DNA from: Pseudomonas sp. GM48
GTDB lineage: Bacteria; Pseudomonadota; Gammaproteobacteria; Pseudomonadales; Pseudomonadaceae
Reading direction: 5' to 3'
NCBI RefSeq assembly: GCF_000282335.1
Contig: NZ_AKJM01000059.1
Span: 1 to 64,000, forward strand
Length of the DNA stretch: 64,000 bases
This document shows, in pieces, positions 39,761 through 48,450 of this stretch. Positions within the stretch are counted from its first letter, which is position 1, and each line of letters begins with the position of its first letter. Below the pieces are notes generated by a model. That model was given only the letters and a program-made list of their open reading frames with translations, ran no database searches and had not been told where the DNA came from. The position numbers and the translations under genes were made by a program.

Positions 39761-41380
39761 ATGAGCCTGTCACTCCTGAGCCGCTACGCCTTCTTTGCCG
39801 TCTGCGTGATTTTCACCTTCGCCAGCCTGCCATTTCTTGACTATGACTGGGTCTGGCCGATCACCGCCGTCACCGGCGTCCTCAGTCTGATCGGCCTGTT
39901 TGATCTGCTGCAAGTTCCCCACGCGGTGCGCCGTAATTACCCGATCCTCGGCAATATCCGCTATCTGGTCGAAGGCATCCGCCCGGAAATCCGCCAGTAC
40001 CTGCTCGAATCCGACAGCGACGCCCTGCCCTTTTCCCGGGCCCAGCGTTCGCTGGTCTATTCCCGGGCCAAGAATGAAACCGCCGACAAACCCTTCGGCA
40101 CGCTGATTGACGTGTATCAGTCGGGTTTCGAATTCATCGGCCATTCCATGCGCCCGGCGCCGTTGAGCGACCCGAGCAGTTTCCGGGTGACGGTCGGCGG
40201 CCCGCAGTGCACCCAGCCGTATTCGGCGTCGGTGTTCAACATTTCAGCCATGAGCTTCGGCTCGCTCAGCGCCAACGCCATCCGCGCCTTGAACCAGGGC
40301 GCCAAGCTCGGCAATTTCGCCCATGACACCGGCGAAGGCAGCATCAGCCCCTATCACCGGGAACACGGTGGCGACCTGACCTGGGAACTGGGCAGCGGCT
40401 ATTTCGGTTGCCGCACCAGCGACGGGCGTTTCGACCCGGAACGCTTCGCGGCGCAAGCCCGGACGCCGCAGGTGCGGATGATCGAAATCAAGATGAGCCA
40501 AGGCGCGAAACCGGGCCACGGCGGGATCCTGCCCAAACACAAGGTCACCAAAGAGATCGCCGAAACCCGCGGCATCCTGATGGGCGAAGACTGCGTATCA
40601 CCGTCGCGTCACAGCGCGTTTTCCACGCCCATCGAAATGATGCATTTCATCGCGCAACTGCGTGAACTGTCCGGTGGCAAACCGGTGGGGTTCAAGTTCT
40701 GCCTCGGCCATCCGTGGGAGTTCATGGGCATTGCCAAGGCCATGCTCGAGACTGGCATCCTCCCGGACTTCATCGTGGTGGATGGCAAGGAAGGCGGCAC
40801 CGGCGCGGCGCCTGTGGAGTTCACCGACCACATCGGCGTGCCGATGCGCGAGGGCCTGTTGTTCGTGCACAACACCCTGGTGGGCCTGAACCTGCGGGAC
40901 AAGATCAAACTCGGCGCCAGCGGCAAGATTGTCAGCGCCTTCGACATCGCCAGTGTGCTGGCCATCGGCGCCGACTGGGCCAACTCGGCGCGCGGCTTCA
41001 TGTTCGCCATCGGTTGCATCCAGTCGCAGAGCTGCCACACCAACAAATGTCCGACCGGCGTCGCCACCCAGGACCCCCTGCGCCAACGCGCGCTGGTGGT
41101 GCCGGACAAGGCCCAGCGCGTATTCAACTTCCATCGCAGCACGCTCAAGGCTTTGGCGGAAATGCTCGCCGCCGCCGGCCTCGAACATCCGTCGCAGTTG
41201 TCCGCCAAGCACCTGGTGCGGCGCATGTCGGCGACCGAGATCAAGCTGTTCTCGCAGTTGCACGTATTCCTCAAACCCGGCGAGCTGCTGACCGGTGAAG
41301 TGAATGGCGAGTTCTACTCACGAATGTGGCAGATGGCGCGGGCGGACAGTTTTGAGCCCAATGAAGTGGCCGCCGCCTGA
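39761..41380 (+). CDS. FMN-binding glutamate synthase family protein
   Basis: A 539-residue protein with two N-terminal membrane helices (about 5-25 and 30-50), then the FMN-binding (alpha/beta)8 domain of glutamate synthase (about 140-500). It has SFGSLSANAIRALNQGAK, GEGSISPYH and VVDGKEGGTGAAPVEF, and a 3Fe-4S Cys pattern C-x5-C-x4-C in CIQSQSCHTNKC. It lacks the glutamine amidotransferase domain, so it is not a complete glutamate synthase. The substrate of this stand-alone membrane-linked group is unknown. Confidence 0.9.
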   Translation: MSLSLLSRYAFFAVCVIFTFASLPFLDYDWVWPITAVTGVLSLIGLFDLLQVPHAVRRNYPILGNIRYLVEGIRPEIRQYLLESDSDALPFSRAQRSLVYSRAKNETADKPFGTLIDVYQSGFEFIGHSMRPAPLSDPSSFRVTVGGPQCTQPYSASVFNISAMSFGSLSANAIRALNQGAKLGNFAHDTGEGSISPYHREHGGDLTWELGSGYFGCRTSDGRFDPERFAAQARTPQVRMIEIKMSQGAKPGHGGILPKHKVTKEIAETRGILMGEDCVSPSRHSAFSTPIEMMHFIAQLRELSGGKPVGFKFCLGHPWEFMGIAKAMLETGILPDFIVVDGKEGGTGAAPVEFTDHIGVPMREGLLFVHNTLVGLNLRDKIKLGASGKIVSAFDIASVLAIGADWANSARGFMFAIGCIQSQSCHTNKCPTGVATQDPLRQRALVVPDKAQRVFNFHRSTLKALAEMLAAAGLEHPSQLSAKHLVRRMSATEIKLFSQLHVFLKPGELLTGEVNGEFYSRMWQMARADSFEPNEVAAA

Positions 41381-41413
41381 CGTTGGCTCCAGCGCTGAAG
41401 GTTCGGGACGACT

Positions 41414-42967
41414 TCAGCGCTCGCCGTCGAGTATAAACAGACGCGCCTCGACTTCCTCTCCCTTGAGGGTCTGCGTCTGTTTCCATCCCTTGGGAAATGT
41501 CACGACCTTTTCCGGCCGGGGCCTGCCGGTCACCCACCAGACTCTTTTGGAACTGAGTTTTACTGTTGCGACATTGTCGAAAAAAATCCAGTCCAACGTC
41601 TGAGGGATAAGAAGCCAGCCGCCATAGTTGAAGGGGCCGTCGGAAGCTCCTGTCGGTAATCGGGCGATGTAAAGCCTCGGCTGGATACCCGTGGTGTTGT
41701 AGTAGTGGAACGGCAAATACCAGTACAGGCCGTCAATGACCAACTCGTCGCCTGCCTCGGCCTCCCTCTTGATGCCATCTGCCAACATGTCCAGCCTGGC
41801 CATCTTACGAATGAAGGTTCCGTTCAGCCCGTCTTCCTGCGAATACACTTTCTGCAGTCCATGTATTTCCCCTGCAACAAACACGCTCAAGCAGAGTAGT
41901 GCAATCACAGGACGTCGTTCAGCCAACCGATCCAGCACAACGGCGACGAACAAAGGCAAACCGGCTGCGGCAAACACCAGGTACCTGGGAACGAAGATCG
42001 GAACGGCCAATGACAAGAAAAATGCCGTGATGAGCGGTACGAAGAAGTAGCCGATGACCAGCACGGTCGAGCGGCGGTCGGTGCGCCTATACCGCCACGC
42101 CATCACACAACAGGCAATCACCACCGCCGAGACAATCAGCGTGCCCCACAACCCGCCCTCCGTGGTTGATATCATCGCCGCACATTGCGCGATAAAGCTC
42201 GGCAACATGTCCCATGTGGTCGGCGAAATCCATTCAAGTCCTTGCATTTTCCACGTCTGGTCCATCAGATGCGGCAACCAGGGCGAATACAGCACGACAA
42301 TCGCGACATTGACCAGCAGCCACTTGCGCACAGGCAACGATGCTGACTTGCCACTGCCAGGTCCCGCCCAATACAGCCAATGCACCAGCACACCGAGCGC
42401 TGCAAAGTAGTGTGTGTAGAAAGCCGCTGTCATCAGCAGTACGTACATCACGGGATAGCGTTTGAGTTGCGGCTGCCGACGCCAGTAAACCAGTGCAACC
42501 GTAGCGGCCATCAGCCAGAAACCGACGAGCGTGTACATGCGCACTTCCTGGCTGTAACGAACCGTGATCGGCAGCAACACCAGCAAAACTCCGGCGATAC
42601 AGGCCGCTCTTCGCGTGGCGAGCAGACTCATCAGTTTGATACAGAGCAGCACCGTGCCCACATCTGCCACGGCGCTCAGGCCGCGCACAGCCACCACACT
42701 GGCGCCAAACAGCATCGTCCAGTAATGAAGAATCACGTAATACAACGGTGGATGAACGTCTCCCGCCGTGGTGGACCAGATCAATGCCGGCGAACGCTCG
42801 CTCAGCATCAGGCTATAGCCTTCGTCGTACCAGATGATCGGGACTGAAATTCCGTGAAATCGAACGATCAGGGCCAGGGTGAGCAACGCCAGCACAGTCG
42901 ATGGATAGACGGCCTGACGCCACTGACGCACCTGAACATCCTCGGCCAGGCGCCCCATCGTGTTCAT
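41414..42967 (-). CDS. GT39/ArnT-like membrane glycosyltransferase
   Basis: A 517-residue GT-C-type glycosyltransferase with about ten membrane helices. The catalytic acidic motif WYDEGYS (about 46-52) in the first periplasmic loop and [10 protein letters not shown] (about 70-80) are typical of GT39-like enzymes. It uses a lipid-linked sugar at the periplasmic face. It is the third gene after gtrA and gtrB with a 4-bp overlap, so it is the likely serotype-determining transferase that adds a sugar to O-antigen. Confidence 0.88.
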   Translation of the reverse strand: MNTMGRLAEDVQVRQWRQAVYPSTVLALLTLALIVRFHGISVPIIWYDEGYSLMLSERSPALIWSTTAGDVHPPLYYVILHYWTMLFGASVVAVRGLSAVADVGTVLLCIKLMSLLATRRAACIAGVLLVLLPITVRYSQEVRMYTLVGFWLMAATVALVYWRRQPQLKRYPVMYVLLMTAAFYTHYFAALGVLVHWLYWAGPGSGKSASLPVRKWLLVNVAIVVLYSPWLPHLMDQTWKMQGLEWISPTTWDMLPSFIAQCAAMISTTEGGLWGTLIVSAVVIACCVMAWRYRRTDRRSTVLVIGYFFVPLITAFFLSLAVPIFVPRYLVFAAAGLPLFVAVVLDRLAERRPVIALLCLSVFVAGEIHGLQKVYSQEDGLNGTFIRKMARLDMLADGIKREAEAGDELVIDGLYWYLPFHYYNTTGIQPRLYIARLPTGASDGPFNYGGWLLIPQTLDWIFFDNVATVKLSSKRVWWVTGRPRPEKVVTFPKGWKQTQTLKGEEVEARLFILDGER

Positions 42968-43929
42968 ACAATCCTCTTCAGCGAGGGTTTGTCGGCTGGC
43001 TCGTCACTGCTTTTGATGATGTCCTTGATGACATAGCGGGGCCGATGCTTGGACTCCATATAGATGCGCCCGATGTATTCACCGAGGATGCCGATGCCAA
43101 TCAATTGAACGCCGCCCAGAAACAGAATCGCCGTCATCAGGGACGGATACCCCGGGACATCGTTGCCGAACAGAATCTTGTCCAGAATCATGTAGGCCGC
43201 ATACACAAGTGCCGCCAGCGAGATGATGCCGCCCACGTAGGACCAAACACGCAACGGCACCGTGCTGAACGAGGTGATGCCTTCAAGTGCCAGGTTCCAG
43301 AGTTTCCAGATATTGAATTTGCTTTTGCCGGCGGCGCGTGGCGCACGATCGTATTCAATGACTCGCGTATTGAATCCGGCCCATGACAGCACCCCCTTCA
43401 TGAACAGCTGGTGCTCCGGCAGGCTCTTGATGACGTCAACGACTTTCCTGTCCATCAAGCGAAAATCACCGACATTTTCTTCGATGCGGGTCGAGGCAAT
43501 CCGATTGAGCAGGTGGTAGAACAGGGCCGCGAAATGGCGTTTGAAATAACCGTCGGCCGAACGGTTGCGGCGCTTGGCAAGCACCACGTCAGCGCCATCG
43601 GTCCACTCCTTGATTAGCCGGGAAATGACACTGACCGGGTCCTGCAAGTCCACATCCATCGGAATGACCGCATCACCGGTAGCAAATTCCAGCCCGGCAA
43701 ACAGCGCAGGCTCCTTGCCGAAGTTGCGCGAAAAATTAATCAACAGCACATCGCTGTCCTGCCTAGCGATCGAGCCCGCCAGCAGTAAAGTGTGATCGGT
43801 GCTGCCGTCATTGATGAACAGGATTTCAACCTGATAGGGGCTTAGCGAGGGTTCCTGGCGAACAGCCTGGTAGAACAGGTCAATCGCCTGCTCCTCATTG
43901 AACACCGGAACAATCAACGAGACTTTCAT
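42964..43929 (-). CDS. gtrB: Bactoprenol glycosyltransferase GtrB-like
   Basis: Transfers a sugar from a nucleotide donor to undecaprenyl phosphate. The 321-residue protein has a GT2 domain (about 1-220) with [26 protein letters not shown] and the [13 protein letters not shown] segment. Two C-terminal membrane helices follow (about 230-255 and 265-290). It overlaps both neighbours by 4 bp. Confidence 0.92.
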   Translation of the reverse strand: MKVSLIVPVFNEEQAIDLFYQAVRQEPSLSPYQVEILFINDGSTDHTLLLAGSIARQDSDVLLINFSRNFGKEPALFAGLEFATGDAVIPMDVDLQDPVSVISRLIKEWTDGADVVLAKRRNRSADGYFKRHFAALFYHLLNRIASTRIEENVGDFRLMDRKVVDVIKSLPEHQLFMKGVLSWAGFNTRVIEYDRAPRAAGKSKFNIWKLWNLALEGITSFSTVPLRVWSYVGGIISLAALVYAAYMILDKILFGNDVPGYPSLMTAILFLGGVQLIGIGILGEYIGRIYMESKHRPRYVIKDIIKSSDEPADKPSLKRIV

Positions 43930-44300
43930 GTGTCACGCTCGCGAAACACTACGTATTTTGAATACAAAAAGCCGAGTACCAGACTCAATGCCGAAAACAG
44001 GGCCACGGTGAGCAAACCGTGCAATCGCCAGACGTCGCCCAAATGGCCGACACCCAGGCTCAACGCTCCCATTCCCGAAACAAACATTAGATAACCAACG
44101 ACCGAGACCCGGGTGGCGAAGGTAAATTGCGCGTTCATGTAGAAGGAGAACGACGCAGCCACGCAGAAAGCCGCCAGGTTGCTGACCGCCTGGCTGAGGC
44201 CGGCTGCAACGCTCAACAGGAAAAAGATCTGCCAGTGAATCAGGGTGTTGGCGACCCCGATCACCGTGTAACTGGACAGCCCTTTCCACAACAGTCTCAT
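43926..44300 (-). CDS. gtrA: GtrA-family flippase
   Basis: A 124-residue protein with four membrane helices (GtrA/PF04138 type). It is thought to flip the lipid-linked sugar made by GtrB to the periplasmic side. It is the first gene of the three-gene minus-strand cluster and overlaps gtrB by 4 bp. Confidence 0.9.
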   Translation of the reverse strand: MRLLWKGLSSYTVIGVANTLIHWQIFFLLSVAAGLSQAVSNLAAFCVAASFSFYMNAQFTFATRVSVVGYLMFVSGMGALSLGVGHLGDVWRLHGLLTVALFSALSLVLGFLYSKYVVFRERDT

Positions 44301-44468
44301 GGGAGGTTCCCGCTTTTTAGAACGTTGCGCTCATTAGTATTTGAGCCTGTCTACTGTCACAAATCGCAGGTTTTTAGACCTTTCAGACCAGCGGTTTAGC
44401 CTCGGGGCAACGCCGGAGACATCCGGTAATATCCCGACTTTGCAATTGCCCGCGAATCAGTCCACCCT

Positions 44469-44500
44469 GCGCGCCGCCGCTTGGGCGCGCGGCCTTTTTT
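44469..44500 (+). terminator. Terminator-like hairpin upstream of opgC
   Basis: GCGCGCC and GGCGCGC form a 7-bp GC stem with an 8-base loop, followed by GGCC and six T. It lies 49 bp before the opgC-type start with no plus-strand gene in front. It may end a small RNA or act as an attenuator for opgC. Confidence 0.6.
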
Positions 44501-44548
44501 GCGCCCGCGGCCAAGCCCATTTTCACCCGCAGTTACGAGTCTGCTGTC

Positions 44549-45673
44549 ATGACGTTAACGCGCGATCACCGGATCGACTTCTTTCGTGGTCTGGCCCTGA
44601 TCTTCATCTTTTGGGATCACGTGCCCCACAACCCTTTGGGGCAAATCACCCTGCGTAACTTCGGTTTCAGCGATGCGGCCGAGGTTTTCGTGTTTCTGGC
44701 AGGTTTCGCGGCCGTGCTGGCGTACGGCAAAGTCCTGGCACGCGAAGGCTTTCTGATCGCCTGCGTGAAAATCCTGCGCCGGGCGTGGGTGCTCTACGTG
44801 GTGCATATCTTCCTGCTGGCGATGCTGATGGGCATTGTGTTTTTCGCCAACAGCCACGTGGAAACACGGGATCTGGTGGAAGAAATGGGCATGCATCACT
44901 TCATCAGCAACCCGCAGCAAGCGTTGATCGATGAGTTGCTGCTGCGCTTCAAACCGAACCTGATGGACCCGCTGCCGTTGTACATCGTGCTGTTGGCTGG
45001 CTTGCCCCTGGTGCTGCCACTGCTGGTGCGCAAGGCCTGGATGGTGGTCGCGATGTCGGTGGTGCTGTACCTGATGGTGCCGCTGGCTGGCTGGAACCTG
45101 GCGGCCATCAAGGACGGCGTGTGGTATTTCAACCCGGTTGCCTGGCAGTTGCTGTTCGTACTTGGCGGTGCCGCTGCGATCTACAGCCAGCGCCCGCACT
45201 TGCCCGAATCTCGCCCGCTGGTACGCCAGCCGTTGTTTGTGGGTGCGGCGCTGTATGTAGTGACCGCGGGGGTGTTGACCGTCCTGTGGCGTTGGCCGGA
45301 CATTCACGATGCCGTGGTCCCGGCCAGCGTGCAAAACTTCCTGTACCCCATCAGCAAGACCGATCTTTCCCCGGTGCGCCTGCTGCATTTCCTGGCATTG
45401 GCCTACGTCACGGCAAAACTGATTCCCGACAGTGGATGGACGCAAAACTGGCTGGCGCAGCAATGCTGCCACATGGGCCGTTTCTCGCTGGAGATTTTCT
45501 GTCTGGGCGTGCTGCTGGCGCCCTTGGCGGACATGGTCAATGCGTTGACCGACGATGCTGTTGCCATGCAGATCTTCACGGCGCTGGTAGGGGCCGGGTT
45601 GATGGCGTTGCTGGCGATGTGGCTGGAGTTCAATAAGCGTTTGAATCGATCACTGCAAACTGTGCCCGCCTGA
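44549..45673 (+). CDS. opgC: OpgC-family membrane acyltransferase
   Basis: A 374-residue integral membrane protein of the OpgC type, which succinylates or otherwise substitutes periplasmic glucans. The N-terminus shows RDHRIDFFRGLALIFIFWDH (catalytic-type His and Arg region), then FGFSDAAEVFVFLAGFAAVL, with about ten helices. It is convergent with the amino acid permease gene. opgD at 22426 belongs to the same pathway but is 20 kb away. Confidence 0.88.
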   Translation: MTLTRDHRIDFFRGLALIFIFWDHVPHNPLGQITLRNFGFSDAAEVFVFLAGFAAVLAYGKVLAREGFLIACVKILRRAWVLYVVHIFLLAMLMGIVFFANSHVETRDLVEEMGMHHFISNPQQALIDELLLRFKPNLMDPLPLYIVLLAGLPLVLPLLVRKAWMVVAMSVVLYLMVPLAGWNLAAIKDGVWYFNPVAWQLLFVLGGAAAIYSQRPHLPESRPLVRQPLFVGAALYVVTAGVLTVLWRWPDIHDAVVPASVQNFLYPISKTDLSPVRLLHFLALAYVTAKLIPDSGWTQNWLAQQCCHMGRFSLEIFCLGVLLAPLADMVNALTDDAVAMQIFTALVGAGLMALLAMWLEFNKRLNRSLQTVPA

Positions 45674-45705
45674 TATGAAAAAGCCCCGGCCACTGGACCG
45701 TCTTA

Positions 45706-45805
45706 TGTAGGAGCGAGCTTGCTCGCGATGGACTCAAGAGCGCCGCGTTTAGCCAGTAAAGACGCGTTATCGTTAACGACCATCGCGAGCAAGCTCGCTC
45801 CTACA
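45706..45805. repeat. REPIN, family I
   Basis: TGTAGGAGCGAGCTTGCTCG and its inverse enclose about 50 bp between two convergent genes, a typical REP location. Confidence 0.87.
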
Positions 45806-45822
45806 GGTTTCAGCGTTACAAC

Positions 45823-47244
45823 TTACGAAACCGAACGCGCCGCGCCTTGTGAAGCATTGGTCGGTTGCAGCTTGAACACGTAGAACAGCACCGTCAGCAG
45901 CACCAGGAACGCAGGTCCCACATACAGCGCCACGCGGGTGTCCGGGAAGTACGCCATCAGGCCGACCACCAGCACCAGGAACGCCAGCGCCAGGTACGAA
46001 CTGACCGGGTACAGCCACATGCGGTATTTCAGACCGGCCTGTTCGCTGGCGCTCAGGCCTTTGCGGAATTTCAGCTGGGCCAGCAGGATCATTGCCCAGG
46101 TCCAGATCGCGCCGAAGGTGGCAATCGCCGTCACCCAGACAAAAACCTTTTCCGGCACCAGATAGTTGAGCAATACACCCAGCAGCAACGCGCCAATCGA
46201 CAGCAGCAGCGCACGTCGCGGCACACCGTTGCTCGACGTCTTGGCGAACCCCGCCGGGGCCTGGCCGTTCTGCGCCAGGCTGTAAAGCATGCGCCCGGTG
46301 CTGAAGATGCCGCCGTTGCAGGACGACAGCGCAGCAGTGATCACCACGAAGTTGATAATGCCCGCTGCGGTCTTGATGCCCAGACGCTCGAAGGTCATCA
46401 CGAACGGGCTGCCCTGGGTGCCGATTTCGTTCCACGGGTAGATCGACAGGATCACGAACAACGCGCCGACGTAGAACAGCAGAATCCGCCAGAACACCGA
46501 GCCGATGGCGTTCGGGATGGTCTTTTGCGGGTTCTTCGCCTCACCGGCGGTCAGGCCGATCATCTCCACGCCGAGGTAAGCAAACATCACCATTTGCAGC
46601 GACATCAACACGCCTTGCACACCGTTGGGCATGAAGCCGCCGTGGGTCCACAGGTTGGAAATCCCCAGGGCCACACCGTCGTTGCCGAAGCCAAAGGCGA
46701 TGATGCCAATGCCGCCGAACACCATCGCAATGATGGTGACGATCTTGATCAGGGCAAACCAGAATTCGAATTCACCGAAGGCCTTGACCGCGATCAGGTT
46801 GATCGAGCCCATGCTGATCAGCGCAGCGAGCGCCCAGATCCAGCGCGGCACGTCGGGGAACCAGATGCCCATGTAGACCGCCACGGCAGTGATTTCCGCG
46901 ACGCAGGTCACCAGCCACAGGAACCAGTAGTTCCAGCCGGTCAGGAAGCCCGCCAACGGGCCAAGATAGTCTTGGGAATAACGGCTGAACGAGCCGGCGA
47001 CCGGGTTGTGCACGGCCATTTCGCCGAGGGCGCGCATGATCACCAGGATCGCCAGACCGCCGATGATGTAGGACAGCATGATGGCCGGGCCGGCCATTTC
47101 GATGGCCTTGGCCGAACCCAGGAACAGGCCGACGCCGATACAGGCGCCGAGTGCCATCAGGCGAATATGCCGCTCGCCGAGTTCACGTTTAAGCGGACCG
47201 CCCTGAGCGGTCTCGCCTTGGGGCAGGTGATTGCCTGTGGGCAT
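45823..47244 (-). CDS. AAT-family amino acid permease
   Basis: Proton-coupled amino acid importer of the AroP/ProY/GabP type, with about twelve helices. From the ATG at 47244 it has 473 residues. The family N-terminus HIRLMALGACIGVGLFLGS is intact, as is IMRALGEMAVHNPVAGSFSR (about 65-90). GAGG lies nine bases before this ATG; an in-frame ATG three codons earlier would overlap its own ribosome site. The substrate within the family is not decidable. Confidence 0.9.
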   Translation of the reverse strand: MPTGNHLPQGETAQGGPLKRELGERHIRLMALGACIGVGLFLGSAKAIEMAGPAIMLSYIIGGLAILVIMRALGEMAVHNPVAGSFSRYSQDYLGPLAGFLTGWNYWFLWLVTCVAEITAVAVYMGIWFPDVPRWIWALAALISMGSINLIAVKAFGEFEFWFALIKIVTIIAMVFGGIGIIAFGFGNDGVALGISNLWTHGGFMPNGVQGVLMSLQMVMFAYLGVEMIGLTAGEAKNPQKTIPNAIGSVFWRILLFYVGALFVILSIYPWNEIGTQGSPFVMTFERLGIKTAAGIINFVVITAALSSCNGGIFSTGRMLYSLAQNGQAPAGFAKTSSNGVPRRALLLSIGALLLGVLLNYLVPEKVFVWVTAIATFGAIWTWAMILLAQLKFRKGLSASEQAGLKYRMWLYPVSSYLALAFLVLVVGLMAYFPDTRVALYVGPAFLVLLTVLFYVFKLQPTNASQGAARSVS

Positions 47245-47472
47245 GGGGGACATCCTCGTCTTGTTATTGGATATGACCACCGAGTGGCGAAGCGCTGACC
47301 GATAAGCCATCGCTTCCCGAACCGGCCCTGCTTCGTGGGCAGAGCTGTCTTGTAGGAAAAACCCGCAAAATCAGTGGGAAAAGCGGCACCGAGTATTGCA
47401 CAACAATGGTGCATCGTCATGCCCCTGCCAAAGTCTTGAAAGCTCTAATTCAAGTGTTTCAGCCCACTCTAC

Positions 47473-47605
47473 TGTGGCGAGGGAGCTTGCTCCCGCTCGA
47501 CTGCGCAGCAGGCGCCAAACCAAAAAACCAGATATTCCAGACCGATCAGAGTTGCTGGTATGGGGACTGCTTCGCAGTCCAGCGGGAGCAAGCTCCCTCG
47601 CCACA
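47473..47605. repeat. REPIN, family II (left of RAYT)
   Basis: TGTGGCGAGGGAGCTTGCTC and its inverse enclose about 83 bp, 120 bp upstream of the RAYT gene. It is part of the 480-bp gap between the permease and the RAYT. Confidence 0.9.
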
Positions 47606-47724
47606 AAAGTGCTGCGTGGATCCGATTCCTTCAATGAGTTGGGAAATTTCACTCAGCAAATGCAGGTTCAAGCAGGAAAACGAGGAGCTAGCGTATTTAG
47701 CCAAACGCCAAAGGGAGCAACGGA

Positions 47725-48183
47725 ATGCCTCCACATCCAAACTCGCATCTATTGCGCCGTGGACGTTACTCAGAACCAGGACGGGGCTATTTAATTACCG
47801 CAGTCGTGCATCAACGCCGCCGAATATTCGCGGATTGGCGGCTTGGACGCCTTTTGGTTGAGGAGTTCAGGCGAGCCCATGATCAAAAATGGGTCGACTC
47901 AATGGCCTGGGTCATCATGCCGGACCATTTCCACTGGTTAATACAGCTTGAACGCTACACGCTGGCGCAACTCATGCAGGCCATCAAATCCCGGAGCACC
48001 CTCACCATCAACCGGACATTGAACGAAAGTGGAGCCTTCTGGCAAACCGGCTACCACGACCGGGCAATACGCGATGGAGAGGACCTTCTACCGTTCGCCC
48101 GCTACATCGTTGCCAATCCATTGCGGGCAGGTCTGGTAGAGAAAATTGGCGACTACCCGCTCTGGGATGCGTGCTGGCTCTGA
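47725..48183 (+). CDS. REP-associated tyrosine transposase (RAYT)
   Basis: A single-strand-specific Y1 HUH nuclease of 152 residues, in the family thought to mobilise REP sequences. The HUH motif is visible in MPDHFHWLIQ (about 67-76). The region of the catalytic Tyr is FARYIVANPLRAGL (about 126-139). The N-terminal RRGRYSEPGRGYLITAVVHQ is typical. GGGAG precedes the ATG. It is flanked on both sides by family II REP pairs, the expected cognate arrangement. The length is at the short end for the family, but the frame is complete. Confidence 0.93.
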   Translation: MPPHPNSHLLRRGRYSEPGRGYLITAVVHQRRRIFADWRLGRLLVEEFRRAHDQKWVDSMAWVIMPDHFHWLIQLERYTLAQLMQAIKSRSTLTINRTLNESGAFWQTGYHDRAIRDGEDLLPFARYIVANPLRAGLVEKIGDYPLWDACWL

Positions 48184-48207
48184 AGTCACTTGGCTGGCTG
48201 ATCCCCC

Positions 48208-48355
48208 TGTGGCGAGGGAGCTTGCTCCCGCTCGACTGCGCAGCAGGCGCAAAACCATACGCCTGGTTTATTCAGGCGAACGGTATTTACACAGTTTGGG
48301 GCCGCTTCGCAGCCCAACGGGACGGTGCGGCGATCCGACAAGCTCCCTCGCCACA
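48208..48355. repeat. REPIN, family II, partly degraded (right of RAYT)
   Basis: The left arm TGTGGCGAGGGAGCTTGCTC is intact. The right arm (GACAAGCTCCCTCGCCACA) is interrupted by about 15 extra bases before the GGGA core. It begins 25 bp after the RAYT stop. Confidence 0.85.
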
Positions 48356-48450
48356 GGAAACAGCAATAACCCGACATTTTGCACTTCACAATTTTTTCAC
48401 CATTGCCATCCACCGTCTAAGCTTCAGACAAGTCCGATAAATCTGCGTGA

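Noticed and set aside
45865..47298. 477-codon plus-strand frame
   Set aside because: It is antisense to the amino acid permease and extremely Gln/His/Arg-rich. No domain is present.
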